A DNA stretch of 64,000 nt from Bacillus sp. HNG (GCF_003400205.1 NZ_QUQV01000004.1:62001-126000); one strand, 5' to 3'. Shown: positions 8,677 to 17,085, numbered from the stretch's first letter. Made by a program: numbers and translations. Notes: a model not told the origin generated them from the sequence alone.

Positions 8677-8904
8677 ATGGCAAACGAATTTCGCATTTGT
8701 GATGATTGCCAGGCAACCAATATCAAAACCTTAGTGCCGCGCTTAAAAGAAGTCGATGGAGAAGCAGCGATTGACATCGGCTGCCAATCATACTGTGGTC
8801 CAGGTAGAAAAAAATCATTCGCATTTGTTAACAATCGCCCTTTATCAGCTCCAACAGAAGACGAATTAATCGAAAAGATTGAAAAGAAGCTGAAAAAGGA
8901 CTAA
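8677..8904 (+). CDS. DUF1450 family small cysteine-rich protein
   Basis: A 75-residue protein with two conserved cysteine groups (CDDCQATN near residue 8 and [20 protein letters not shown] in the middle), matching the DUF1450 family of Bacillus proteins of unknown function. The frame stays open to an ATG at 8608, but family members begin at [17 protein letters not shown] lies 11 bases before 8677, and no ribosome-binding site precedes 8608; I therefore chose 8677. The cysteines may bind metal or form disulfides; this is not shown by the sequence. Confidence 0.75.
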   Translation: MANEFRICDDCQATNIKTLVPRLKEVDGEAAIDIGCQSYCGPGRKKSFAFVNNRPLSAPTEDELIEKIEKKLKKD

Positions 8905-8905
8905 T

Positions 8906-8942
8906 ATCGCCTTTCTCTCTTTTAGAGAAAAGGTGATTTTTT
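8906..8942 (+). terminator. Terminator after DUF1450 gene
   Basis: ATCGCCTTTCTCT and AGAGAAAAGGTGAT form a long stem followed by a T-run. Confidence 0.8.
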
Positions 8943-9114
8943 ATGCTCTGCAAACAGGAGATTCCAAATCCTTCCTCGAAACTTTTATTCATGTCGAAAA
9001 ATTTTCCAACCATTGATATGACTTGGTTAAGCCGTTTTTTGGTGAATTTTAGGTTTTTTTGTCAGAAATAAATAGATATAATAATAGCATGCCAGTATGG
9101 AAGAGGTTGAATAC

Positions 9115-10407
9115 ATGACAAATTCCAATGGGAAATTAAGTGAAGAAAAGGTTTTTAAAGACCCTGTACATAGCTACGTACATGTTCAGGATCGAGTGAT
9201 TTGGGAGCTCGTGGCAACAGCAGAGTTTCAAAGACTACGACGAATTCGCCAATTAGGGACAACCTATTTTACCTTTCACGGGGCGGAGCATAGTCGGTTC
9301 AACCACTCATTAGGTGTATATGAAATTGTAAGAAGAATTATTGATGATGTGTTTCGTGATCGATCCTTTTTAAATGAAGAGGAGCGCTTATTGTGCCTCT
9401 GCGCAGCACTTTTACATGACCTTGGCCACGGGCCATTTTCACATTCGTTTGAAAAAGTATTCCATTATGATCACGAGGAATTTACACAGGCAATCATTGT
9501 CGGAGATACTGAGGTAAATCGAGTCCTTAAGCAAGTTGGGGATGATTTTCCGAAAAAAGTGGCTGAAGTGATTGCAAAAACATATAAAAATAAATTAGTT
9601 GTGAGCCTCATCTCTAGTCAAATTGACGCTGACCGTATGGATTATTTATTACGTGACGCGTATTATACAGGCGTTAGCTATGGAAACTTTGACATGGAGC
9701 GGATTTTGCGTGTGATGCGACCACTCGAAGACCAGGTTGTTTTTAAAAGCAGTGGGATGCATGCGGTTGAAGATTACATCATGAGTCGATACCAAATGTA
9801 TTGGCAGATCTATTTCCATCCAGTTACAAGGAGCGCAGAGGTTATTTTATCGAAAATTCTCCATCGTGCCAAACAGCTGTATAAGGAAAACTACGCATTT
9901 CAAACGGCCCCAGTCCATTTTATATCCATTTTCGAAGATACGCTAACACTAAAGGATTATGTGAAGCTTGATGAAGGAATAATCTCTTTCTATTTCCAAG
10001 TTTGGCAGGACGAGGATGATGCGATTTTAAGTGATCTGTGCCGTCGTTTTCTTAATCGCAATCTGTTTAAATATGTGGAGTTTGATCCAAGTACACAAAT
10101 GATGAAGATGATGGAGCTCAAAACGCTTTTTGAGGAAGCGGGGATTGACCCGACTTATTATTTGGTCGTCGATTCATCCTCTGACCTACCGTATGATTTT
10201 TATCGGCCAGGTGAGGAAGAGGAACGACTTCCAATTAACCTACTAATGCCTAATGGCGAGATTCGCGAGTTATCAAGGCAGTCAGAAATTGTGGACGCCA
10301 TTTCCGGTAAAAGGCGAACCGATCATAAACTTTATTTTCCACAAGATTTGATTGAAACATTATCAGAAACATACAAAGAGAAGATAAAAGAGGTACTAGG
10401 TATATAA
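9115..10407 (+). CDS. ywfO: HD-domain phosphohydrolase, YwfO family
   Basis: A 430-residue member of the HD superfamily related to dNTP triphosphohydrolases. The metal-binding H...HD...D set is visible: ERLxRIRQLG region with HGAEHSRFNHSLGVYEI, then ALLHDLGHGPFSH, and SSQIDADRMDYLLRDAYYTG. HGxxHSRxxHS and HDLGHGPFSH are typical of the SAMHD1/dGTPase branch. I start at ATG 9115 because GGAAGAGG precedes it by 8 bases; the ATG at 9097 has no ribosome-binding site. It is followed 25 bases later by ywgA, the same pair as in B. subtilis. Nucleotide substrate is not known from the sequence. Confidence 0.85.
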   Translation: MTNSNGKLSEEKVFKDPVHSYVHVQDRVIWELVATAEFQRLRRIRQLGTTYFTFHGAEHSRFNHSLGVYEIVRRIIDDVFRDRSFLNEEERLLCLCAALLHDLGHGPFSHSFEKVFHYDHEEFTQAIIVGDTEVNRVLKQVGDDFPKKVAEVIAKTYKNKLVVSLISSQIDADRMDYLLRDAYYTGVSYGNFDMERILRVMRPLEDQVVFKSSGMHAVEDYIMSRYQMYWQIYFHPVTRSAEVILSKILHRAKQLYKENYAFQTAPVHFISIFEDTLTLKDYVKLDEGIISFYFQVWQDEDDAILSDLCRRFLNRNLFKYVEFDPSTQMMKMMELKTLFEEAGIDPTYYLVVDSSSDLPYDFYRPGEEEERLPINLLMPNGEIRELSRQSEIVDAISGKRRTDHKLYFPQDLIETLSETYKEKIKEVLGI

Positions 10408-10432
10408 GTTTGTGTGAGGAGATGAAGGGGTT

Positions 10433-10939
10433 TTGTTAACAGAACATGCAAAAGTAATGAAGGCATTCGCTGCTGCAGGGGAAATCACAGGTCGGAAAAA
10501 GCTGCAAAAAATGATTTATATCGCGAAAAAGATTGATTATCCGTTTTATGAAAAGTACAACTTCCACTTTTACGGACCATACTCAGAGGAGTTAACGTTA
10601 CGTGTGGAAGAGCTTTGTAACCTTGGGTTTTTAGATGAGGTGAAAGAGAAAAAGGGTGGCTATTATCAGTATCGGTATTCATTAACTGAAAAAGGTGAGC
10701 AGTTTTTAGGTCACTATCAGTTGGACATGCCACCATTAGATGACTGTATGCAAACCTTAAATAATCAGTCTGCACGCTTTTTAGAGCTGGTGTCCACCGT
10801 TTTATACTTCGAGGGACTGGATAAGGAAGAAGTCAAAGAAAAGGTATTTACACTTAAAGCAAAGCAACGTTATGCAGAGGAAGAAATTGACGAGGCTTAT
10901 CAATATATTGATTCTCTTCGTACTCTTGTAAAGCATTAA
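10433..10939 (+). CDS. ywgA: YwgA family protein
   Basis: A 168-residue protein starting with TTG after AGGAG/AAGGGG. The N-terminal part (GRKKLQKMIYIAKKI, then FHFYGPYSEELT) resembles the Panacea/DUF4065-like pattern of a KLQKxxY helix followed by a GPY/GPV turn; this likeness is my inference. B. subtilis YwgA sits in the same place after ywfO. Function unknown; co-transcription with the HD phosphohydrolase is likely. Confidence 0.75.
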   Translation: MLTEHAKVMKAFAAAGEITGRKKLQKMIYIAKKIDYPFYEKYNFHFYGPYSEELTLRVEELCNLGFLDEVKEKKGGYYQYRYSLTEKGEQFLGHYQLDMPPLDDCMQTLNNQSARFLELVSTVLYFEGLDKEEVKEKVFTLKAKQRYAEEEIDEAYQYIDSLRTLVKH

Positions 10940-10942
10940 ACG

Positions 10943-10978
10943 AAAACTCGGCAGGTATAAATCCTGCCGAGTTTTTTT
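10943..10978. terminator. Bidirectional terminator (ywgA / purine permease)
   Basis: CTCGGCAGG and CCTGCCGAG flank a 7-base loop, with AAAA on the left and TTTTTTT on the right, so it can stop transcription from both convergent genes. Confidence 0.9.
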
Positions 10979-10979
10979 A

Positions 10980-12281
10980 TTAGTGTGGTAAGAATGCGAG
11001 CTGGTAGAAGAACAATACTGCAAATAGATAAACGAGTGGGTGTACTTCTCTCCACTTTCCTCTGACAACCTTCATCAATGGGTAAGAAATAAAGCCCAAT
11101 GCAATCCCAGTCGCGATACTAGATGTAAGTGGCATGCTTAGGATGATTAAAAATGCGGGAAAGGCTTCATCAATCTCATTCCACTTAATATCCTTGATGC
11201 TCCCCATCATTAAAGATCCTACAATGATTAAGGTAGGGGCTGTAATGGCCGCAATTCCAGAAACGGCACTCACTAACGGTCCAAAAAAGGCAGCTAGAAT
11301 AAAGAGTCCTGCAACGGTAACCGAGGTTAAACCTGTTCTTCCACCTGCAGCCACCCCTGTTGAAGATTCAATATATGCACTGGTAGGGCTTGTTCCAAAC
11401 ATCGCTCCAACCGTTGTACCCACTGAATCCGCAAGTAATGCCTGTCTAGCACGTGGCATGACATTTCCTTTCATAAGACCAGCTTGTTCGGCTACCCCGA
11501 TCATCGTCCCTGTTGTATCAAAAATAGTAACGAGTAAAAAGGAGAAGACAACAGCATATAGTCCGTACTGAATCACATCACCTATTGCAGATAAAGGATT
11601 AGCAATAATTAAACCTTCAGGAAGTGACGGTGTGTTTACTAATCCTTCTTTAAATTCAAGCTGACCAGTAAAATACGCAATAATAGCAGTGATGATCATT
11701 CCAAAAAATAACGCGCCATTTATATTACGTGCCATGAGTATGAGGGTAATCGCTAATCCCACAAGCGCTAAAATGACCGATGGAGAGTGTAAATCACCTA
11801 GAGTCACTAAATTTGTTGGATGTGCGGTAATAATTCCAGTAAGCCGAAGACCGATAAAGGCGATAAATAACCCGATCCCTGCGGTGATTCCGTGCTTTAG
11901 GTTTGGTGGAATGGCTTCAATTAATTTTTCGCGAAACGGCGTTAACGACAATATGACAAAAATGATACCTGCCACAAATACAGCGGCAAATGCCGTTTGG
12001 TAGGTGATATTTTCATTTGCACCAACAACGGAATAGGCAAAAAAGGCATTCAAGCCCATTCCTGGAGCAATCGCAATTGGATAATTTGCAAACAGTGCCA
12101 TCCAAAGTGTTCCAACAACAGTTGCAATTATGGTTGCTAAAAATACTTGCTCAAACGGAACACCTGCATCTGATAAAATAACGGGGTTTACGACAACAAC
12201 ATATACCATTGTTAAGAAGGTCGTAATCCCGGCAAGAACCTCTTTTTTTACAGTTGTATTTAATTCTGATAACTTAAACAT
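10980..12281 (-). CDS. NCS2 family (AzgA-type) guanine/hypoxanthine permease
   Basis: A 433-residue carrier with about 12 hydrophobic segments. It shows AzgA-subfamily signatures: GITTFLTMVYVVVVNP near the N-terminus, PGMGLNAFFAYSV, DTTGTMIGVAEQAGL and FGTSPTSAYIESSTGVAAGGRTGL. These proton-coupled permeases (PbuG and PbuO in B. subtilis) import hypoxanthine, guanine or adenine. The start MFKLSELNTT at 12281 has GGAGG 8-9 bases ahead; a longer 455-residue reading from 12347 has none. The leader is about 40 bases, too short for the purine riboswitch found before pbuG in B. subtilis. Which purine it carries cannot be read. Confidence 0.88.
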   Translation of the reverse strand: MFKLSELNTTVKKEVLAGITTFLTMVYVVVVNPVILSDAGVPFEQVFLATIIATVVGTLWMALFANYPIAIAPGMGLNAFFAYSVVGANENITYQTAFAAVFVAGIIFVILSLTPFREKLIEAIPPNLKHGITAGIGLFIAFIGLRLTGIITAHPTNLVTLGDLHSPSVILALVGLAITLILMARNINGALFFGMIITAIIAYFTGQLEFKEGLVNTPSLPEGLIIANPLSAIGDVIQYGLYAVVFSFLLVTIFDTTGTMIGVAEQAGLMKGNVMPRARQALLADSVGTTVGAMFGTSPTSAYIESSTGVAAGGRTGLTSVTVAGLFILAAFFGPLVSAVSGIAAITAPTLIIVGSLMMGSIKDIKWNEIDEAFPAFLIILSMPLTSSIATGIALGFISYPLMKVVRGKWREVHPLVYLFAVLFFYQLAFLPH

Positions 12282-12326
12282 AGTTGTGTACCTCCAAAAG
12301 GCGAACGATTTTAAAAATCCTTTTCT

Positions 12327-12355
12327 ATAATATTCGTTTTTGTTCAAGACTGCAA
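12327..12355 (-). promoter_or_regulatory. Promoter of the purine permease, with weak PurR-box-like sites
   Basis: On the minus strand TTGCAG and TATTAT are 17 bp apart, ending about 45 bases before the start codon. Two CGAA-centred half-sites in opposite orientation (plus-strand 12297-12309 and 12329-12341) match the PurR box at 10-11 of 13 positions; their 19-bp separation is a little longer than usual, so PurR control is only a suggestion. Confidence 0.5.
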
Positions 12356-12375
12356 GACCTATTTAAAATTGTTAG

Positions 12376-12660
12376 GGCTGCTTTCGTAAACATTGTTGTT
12401 TTTGGATATGATTGCGCGAAAGGAATAGTAATTATTGTTCTTCTAGTGATTTCAGCGGATGGTACGAGATCCTCGAAAATGCACGCATTTTCTTCGTGCG
12501 GTGAAATTTCAAGGAAGCAAACTCAACGTCCAGCGGGAATAGCGAGCCAAGCGAGACCCCGCAGTGAAGCGAGGAGGCTTGCGGATCGCCCGCGGAAAGC
12601 GAGTACCAGGAGCGGAAATCACCCTGTGTTTTAAATACAATAACCTTTTAAAAAAGAGCC
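12376..12660 (+). mobile_element. MITE family A, copy 1 (non-autonomous element)
   Basis: This copy shares with 23642-23867 and 56262-56482 a GC-rich core (GCGAGCCAAGCGAGACCCCG and GGATCGCCCGCGGAAAGCGA) and inverted ends (GGCTG...ATTGTTG-like / GAGCC). It is flanked by ATTGTTAG (12368-12375) and ATTGTTTT (12661-12668), a decayed 8-bp target duplication. It carries about 60 extra bases, including a GCACG/CGTGC hairpin, that the other copies lack. It holds no gene and fills the gap between the permease and the exported-protein gene. Confidence 0.75.
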
Positions 12661-12678
12661 ATTGTTTTTGATTCTCTT

Positions 12679-13089
12679 CTAGTAAAAGTTCAATAATGTC
12701 AACAATTTTATAGTGTCACCCTTAAATGTTAAGAAATAGGGTTTGTTTTCATCGTCAAACACCATTAAATAGGGACTCTCATGATCGGTAAAAATAAGCG
12801 TTACTTCATCTACAAGGTCATCAAACCATTGAGTTCTTACCATTATAGTAGGTTCTAAAGGAATTCTTATCATTAATCCTGTATTCGGAATCGGATTGTA
12901 TTTAACATATACACCGTTTATGCCTTTGAGAATGTACTCAACTTCTTGTTGGATATCTGTACTTATTGGTAAATGTTTTATAACCATATCTTGGTTGATA
13001 TCAAAAATTTGTATTTCCTGGGTTTGGGCCATCGTATTTGGTGAAAACAGTAGAAAAATACAGATATGAAGCAACACTCTTTTTAACAT
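12679..13089 (-). CDS. Small exported protein of unknown function
   Basis: A 136-residue protein with an N-terminal signal sequence (KRVLLHICIFLLF, probable cleavage after the Ala of NTMAQ). The mature part is beta-rich in appearance (LMIRIPLEPTIMV, VTLIFTDHESPYLMVFDDE). I do not recognise the family. The start at 13089 is chosen for its ribosome-binding site (AGGTGG, 6 bases before ATG) and the clean signal peptide; the longer reading to 13296 overlaps the divergent gene. It faces away from the membrane-protein gene at 13205. Confidence 0.6.
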   Translation of the reverse strand: MLKRVLLHICIFLLFSPNTMAQTQEIQIFDINQDMVIKHLPISTDIQQEVEYILKGINGVYVKYNPIPNTGLMIRIPLEPTIMVRTQWFDDLVDEVTLIFTDHESPYLMVFDDENKPYFLTFKGDTIKLLTLLNFY

Positions 13090-13204
13090 TTTGGACCACC
13101 TCTTAGGTATTGTTCCCAAAAACAAGTCAGTATTTGTATTTTTGGAAAAGTGAAACTTTTCTTTATCATTATTCGTAAATACTAATATGACTGGGGGATA
13201 GAGC

Positions 13205-13738
13205 ATGTTGCAAAGAATTGATAAAGCATATTGGGTAGTGCTAATGATCATCAGTATAATCTTAGGCGTGATAGTTGGCTTTATAGGCCCAACCATATTC
13301 CATCACATTTTCTTTAAACACGGTGACACCTTTTTAGTTTTAACCCCATCCATTTCAAATATCTTCATGTTTATTGCTGTTGGCTTTTTTATTTTGTTTT
13401 GTATAGGAATGATATTTGAAAATAAAAAATGGAATTATGTTGGTATACTATTTTTAGTATGTTCAATTGCAATGGGGTATTACGCTAGTTTTGGAAACTA
13501 TACGCTTATCTCAAATAACGAGATTACCATTAAGAAGTCAATGTCCGAAAACATTTATAAATGGGATGAAATTAAAGAACTAGCTTATATCAATGAAACC
13601 GAGGAACCTGTTAAAAGGATCCATTTGATTTTGGAAAATGGTAAAGAGGAAACACTAGAAATAAATAGACAATATGTTCAAGAACTCAATAAAATACAAC
13701 AGAAGTTTATTCAGAATGATATTATGTTTTATAAGTAA
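13205..13738 (+). CDS. Membrane protein with C-terminal PH-like domain, unknown function
   Basis: A 177-residue protein with three to four membrane segments in its first 100 residues and a soluble tail (SNNEITIKKSMSENIYKWDEIKEL) that reads like the small bacterial PH-like domains found after membrane segments; that likeness is inferred. ATG follows GGGGGA. It lies 21 bases before the DUF4256 gene and may share its transcript. No specific function can be assigned. Confidence 0.6.
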   Translation: MLQRIDKAYWVVLMIISIILGVIVGFIGPTIFHHIFFKHGDTFLVLTPSISNIFMFIAVGFFILFCIGMIFENKKWNYVGILFLVCSIAMGYYASFGNYTLISNNEITIKKSMSENIYKWDEIKELAYINETEEPVKRIHLILENGKEETLEINRQYVQELNKIQQKFIQNDIMFYK

Positions 13739-13759
13739 CGCAAAAAGGAGGAAATAAAC

Positions 13760-14317
13760 GTGAAACAGGAGTTGTCATCAGAACAACGTGAACAATTAGT
13801 AAAAGTACTGAAAGCTCGTTTTGAGAAAAATTCACACCGTCATGAAGGGCTTGAATGGGCAAAAATCGAAGCGAAGTTAGAGGCTAATCCTGAGAAACTG
13901 TGGTCGCTCAATGAGATGGAGAGAACTGAAGGCGAGCCAGATGTTGTGGGTTATGATGAAAAGAATGACGAATACATATTTGTTGATTGTTCAGCAGAAA
14001 GCCCTAAAGGTCGCAGAAGTGTATGTTACGACCGAGCAGCACTGGAATCTAGAAAGAAATTCCCGCCGGAAAATAGTGCAATTGATATGGCAAACGAAAT
14101 GGGCATTGAGATGTTAACGGAAGCACAATACCGTGCATTGCAGGAGCTTGGTCAATATGATTTGAAGTCATCAAGTTGGGTTCAAACCCCAGATAATATA
14201 AGAAAACTTGGTGGAGCCATCTTTTGTGATCGTCGTTATGACACTGTTTTTGTATATCACAATGGGGCAGATTCTTACTATGCCGCGAGAGGGTTTCGGG
14301 GTTCACTTAGGGTCTAA
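13760..14317 (+). CDS. DUF4256 domain-containing protein
   Basis: A 185-residue soluble protein filling the whole DUF4256 length: WAKIEAKLEANPEKLWSL near the N-terminus, GEPDVVGYD, FVDCSAESPKGRRSVCYDR in the middle and GGAIFCDRRYDTVFVYHNGA near the end. ATG follows AAGGAGG. The family occurs as a single-domain protein in many bacteria; its role is unknown. It ends a short plus-strand pair with the membrane protein before it. Confidence 0.8.
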   Translation: MKQELSSEQREQLVKVLKARFEKNSHRHEGLEWAKIEAKLEANPEKLWSLNEMERTEGEPDVVGYDEKNDEYIFVDCSAESPKGRRSVCYDRAALESRKKFPPENSAIDMANEMGIEMLTEAQYRALQELGQYDLKSSSWVQTPDNIRKLGGAIFCDRRYDTVFVYHNGADSYYAARGFRGSLRV

Positions 14318-14358
14318 AAAAAGGAGGATTGTTCATGATTTGGACAATCCTCCTTTTT
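14316..14358. terminator. Bidirectional terminator (DUF4256 / LysE)
   Basis: AAAAAGGAGGATTGT pairs with ACAATCCTCCTTTTT around a short loop; A- and T-runs on both sides suit both convergent genes. Confidence 0.9.
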
Positions 14359-14364
14359 GCAATT

Positions 14365-14997
14365 TTAATGATGGGCCTTTTCTAAAGCTAGTTTGATACC
14401 AAAACCAATTAGGATAGCACCTGTGATTCCCTCAATCATATTTTGGGTTTTCGGTTTTTTCATGAACGTACTAATCTGGTTGAGTAAATAGACATAAAGG
14501 AAAAACCAAATGGCAGTCAATACCGTATAGGTGAACCCCATGATAAGAAACGGTAAAAAGGTATTGCTCCCAGTGTCCACGAATTGAGGTAAAAAAGTTA
14601 AGAAAAAGACAGCGACTTTAGGATTTAAGAGATTGGTTAAAAATCCTTGTTTAAAACAAGATTTGTTTTCAAACTGGCTTGCTGTGTTCATCTCCACGCT
14701 TGCAGCTACTTCCTTTTTCCGCAAAGCCCATAATGTTTTAACCCCTAGGTAAATCAAATAGATAGCCCCAACGTATTTGAAGACAGAAAATAATAAAGCC
14801 GACTTCACAATGATCGCTGATAATCCGAATACAGCTGCAGAAGTATGGATAAGAAGAGCGCAACAAGTTCCTAAAGCGGTTTTAAGCCCCCCAACTCTTC
14901 CAACAGTGAGAGTGTTTTTCGTAGCAATGGCAGTATCAGGACCAGGTAAAATAATAAGCAACACACACATAAAGACAAACAGATAAAAGTTCTCCAC
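14365..14997 (-). CDS. LysE/RhtB family amino-acid exporter
   Basis: A 210-residue protein with six hydrophobic segments and the LysE family signature ILPGPDTAIATKNTL near residue 15, followed by GLKTALGTCCALLIHTS. These proteins export amino acids or related metabolites. A GTG at 14997 is taken as the start: AAGGGG lies 9 bases ahead and the resulting MENFYLFVF N-terminus fits the family. The ATG at 15006 touches the ribosome-binding site and is unlikely to be used. Substrate unknown. Confidence 0.82.
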   Translation of the reverse strand: MENFYLFVFMCVLLIILPGPDTAIATKNTLTVGRVGGLKTALGTCCALLIHTSAAVFGLSAIIVKSALLFSVFKYVGAIYLIYLGVKTLWALRKKEVAASVEMNTASQFENKSCFKQGFLTNLLNPKVAVFFLTFLPQFVDTGSNTFLPFLIMGFTYTVLTAIWFFLYVYLLNQISTFMKKPKTQNMIEGITGAILIGFGIKLALEKAHH

Positions 14998-15086
14998 TTT
15001 ATGCATCCCCTTGGCTTTTAATAGATAATTCTTATTCTGTATTATATATAACTGGTGTTGTTAATTGAACATAATTTTTTGTAAAA

Positions 15087-15120
15087 GTGAAACCCGTGGT
15101 TCGCTCACCACGGGTTTCAC
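15087..15120 (-). terminator. Terminator after the tautomerase gene
   Basis: GTGAAACCCGTGG pairs with CCACGGGTTTCAC; on the minus strand the hairpin is followed by TTTTACAAAAAATT. Confidence 0.8.
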
Positions 15121-15125
15121 ACTTT

Positions 15126-15314
15126 CTATTCTTGGTCGCTTAAACGTTTGCCGGCTACTGCGTAGTGATTTTTAGTCATTTCCTCAATGAAAACAACAAC
15201 TTTATCGACAGAGGCTCCTGTCGTTTCAGTTACAGCTGCAGTTATTTTTTCAACGAGCGCCTTTTTTTGTTCTTCAGTGCGTCCTTCTAGCATTTTAACT
15301 GTTACGTATGGCAC
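15126..15314 (-). CDS. ywhB: 4-oxalocrotonate tautomerase family enzyme (YwhB)
   Basis: A 62-residue tautomerase. Using the GTG at 15314 (GGAGAG 7 bases ahead) gives M-P-Y-V-T-V, leaving Pro1 as the catalytic base after methionine removal; the longer reading to 15329 would bury the proline and cannot be the active form. The rest (EGRTEEQKKALVEKITAAVTET, then VVVFIEEM) matches 2-hydroxymuconate tautomerases, and B. subtilis YwhB has the same length and neighbourhood. The natural substrate in Bacillus is unclear. Confidence 0.9.
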   Translation of the reverse strand: MPYVTVKMLEGRTEEQKKALVEKITAAVTETTGASVDKVVVFIEEMTKNHYAVAGKRLSDQE

Positions 15315-15401
15315 AATGAATCTCTCCAATCTATGTTTTATAATGCTTTAAGAGTATTGTATACTGAAAATAATTACTTTTCTAGAAGAAGGGGAAATTT
15401 A

Positions 15402-16082
15402 GTGGAACAATTAAGCAGATATTTACATTATGACTTAAACTTGATTCCGTATGTGGTCATCTCACTTTTAGTTGCTTTTACAGTGCATGAATTCGCACAT
15501 GCCTATGTCGCATACAAGTTTGGCGATGATACGGCAAAAAAGCAGGGGAGATTAACGTTAAACCCCATTGCTCATTTAGATCCATTTGGAACGATCCTTA
15601 TTTTTTTAGCAGGATTTGGTTGGGCACGTCCTGTCCCTGTAAATCGATTTTATTTTAAAAAGCCACGGCTTGCTGGAATTCTAGTCTCGCTAGCAGGTCC
15701 ATTAAGTAATCTTGTTGTTGCAGCTCTAGCTTTACTCATTTACATCGTCCTTATTCGAGTAGGGGTGTTTGCTGCCATTCCAGAAGCAGTAGGAGAAGGT
15801 TTTGAAACGTTCTTTAACCTTTTTGTACGCCTAAACATTGTGCTTTTCATTTTTAATCTATTGCCGTTCCCGCCACTTGATGGGTACCGTATCATTGAAG
15901 ACCTTGTACCAGCACGGATTCGCCCTAGATTGACACAGTATGAAGGCCTCGGAATTGTTTTATTTCTTGTGCTTGTCATTACACCACTTGGCGATCGATT
16001 TTTGTTTCCGTTTCTTTATAAAGGAGTTTACGCCATCACGGGTATTTTGGTTGCGATTTTCAGACCAATCCTGCAATTATAA
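15402..16082 (+). CDS. ywhC: Site-2 protease family zinc metallopeptidase (YwhC)
   Basis: A 226-residue membrane protein of the M50 family. It shows HEFAHAYVAYKFGD (the HExxH zinc site in a membrane helix) and NLLPFPPLDGYRI (the second family motif, with the third metal-binding aspartate). Five to six membrane segments are visible. GTG at 15402 is taken as the start because AGAAGGGG precedes it; the upstream ATG reading includes the ribosome-binding site. It is divergent from ywhB and followed by ywhD as in B. subtilis, with a transposon-like repeat in between. Target protein unknown. Confidence 0.87.
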   Translation: MEQLSRYLHYDLNLIPYVVISLLVAFTVHEFAHAYVAYKFGDDTAKKQGRLTLNPIAHLDPFGTILIFLAGFGWARPVPVNRFYFKKPRLAGILVSLAGPLSNLVVAALALLIYIVLIRVGVFAAIPEAVGEGFETFFNLFVRLNIVLFIFNLLPFPPLDGYRIIEDLVPARIRPRLTQYEGLGIVLFLVLVITPLGDRFLFPFLYKGVYAITGILVAIFRPILQL

Positions 16083-16129
16083 AATAAGTCACTCATATGA
16101 TAAAATGGTTGATAACGAGTAAAAGAGGA

Positions 16130-16395
16130 TGTTCAAAAAGTCCGGTAAAAATGACACGTCTGTAGAGGAACTTCGACTAAGTACTGACACGTCCTGTGTC
16201 AAACGTCGAAGTCACCACTTCCTGCGGAAGCTCGTTGGCTTGCTTTTCCGTTGCTCACGTATTAAATGCATACGTTCCGCTACTCAAAGCTACGCCGCCT
16301 CGAACTTTCGACGCACAGGATGTGCTAGTGCCGGCTACGCCACAGGACGTGGCGCTTATAGCCGGCGTGGTCCTTTTTATCCTCCTTTTTGAACA
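16130..16395 (+). mobile_element. MITE-like element, family B
   Basis: A 266-bp gene-free insert between ywhC and ywhD. The ends are inverted copies: TGTTCAAAAAG at 16130 and CTTTTTGAACA ending at 16395, with pairing continuing inward (TAAAAA and GAC) for about 26 bp. Inside are GC-rich hairpins, including GCCGGC / GCCGGC arms around GCCACAGGACGTGGC. No clear target duplication is visible at the two ends. Similar GTTCAAAAAG-ended repeats are common between genes in Bacillaceae. Confidence 0.65.
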
Positions 16396-16421
16396 CTTAC
16401 TAAAAGGAGAAAGGTGGATGT

Positions 16422-16934
16422 ATGGTGGATCAAAATAAGAAAAAGGTTGCTTTTAATATCATTAAAAATGATCCAACAGATGGGCACAAAGGATATGGGA
16501 TTGGGGCACTAAGCCTTGAAAATATTTCACCTGTATTCATTGATATAGAAAATGAAGATGTTTTCGTGGACGTCGGCGCAATGCATGCTAGAAGTGTCGT
16601 TGAAAAAGGGATTAAATTTCTTCCGAATAAAGAAGACGTACCAAATGGAAAGCCATTTTGGTTGGTTTGGGTAACGATTGACCGAAGGGAAGAGGGTCCT
16701 TATTACGCGGGGGTCACAGCTTGTGAAATGACAGTTGACCGCTCAATTCGCCGTGGCTACAAATCGTTACCAGAGCATGTGAACAAAATGGATAAATCAT
16801 TAAAACGCCACATCATGGTTGATTTTATGGACGATAAATCCAAAAAGCTATTAGTGGACTTCTTAATCAACCACAACAAAGAAATTTGGGAAAACTCAAG
16901 TGACGAGTTAAAAGAGGGATTAAAGGTCGAATAA
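16422..16934 (+). CDS. ywhD: YwhD family protein
   Basis: A 170-residue protein matching YwhD over its length (FNIIKNDPTDGHKGYGIGALSLENISPV at the N-terminus contains the family's GYGIGALSLEN; FWLVWVTIDRREEGPYYAG in the middle; a charged C-terminus). ATG follows AAGGAGAAAGGTGG. It keeps the ywhC-ywhD-pbpG order of B. subtilis. Function unknown; no membrane segment or signal peptide is visible. Confidence 0.85.
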   Translation: MVDQNKKKVAFNIIKNDPTDGHKGYGIGALSLENISPVFIDIENEDVFVDVGAMHARSVVEKGIKFLPNKEDVPNGKPFWLVWVTIDRREEGPYYAGVTACEMTVDRSIRRGYKSLPEHVNKMDKSLKRHIMVDFMDDKSKKLLVDFLINHNKEIWENSSDELKEGLKVE

Positions 16935-17044
16935 GACCCTTCTAATTGTGACATTTTGGTGAACAAACGTACTTTAGCTTGAGCTTTTTTAATAAAATAA
17001 AGTACACTAAATTTACAATGTACACACATTGAAACTAGGACACA

Positions 17045-17085
17045 GAAACCCCCAGGACCTACACATCCTGGGGGTTTCACTTTTT
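17045..17085 (+). terminator. Terminator downstream of ywhD
   Basis: GAAACCCCCAGGA pairs with TCCTGGGGGTTTC and is followed by TTTTT. It lies about 110 bases after the stop codon. Confidence 0.85.

Noticed and set aside
12282-12360. Purine riboswitch before the purine permease
   Set aside because: The promoter leaves a leader of about 40 bases, and none of the conserved aptamer loops is visible.
16129-16438. Small proteins in the open frames of the ywhC-ywhD gap
   Set aside because: They lie wholly within an inverted-repeat-bounded element, have no ribosome-binding sites and no recognisable sequence.
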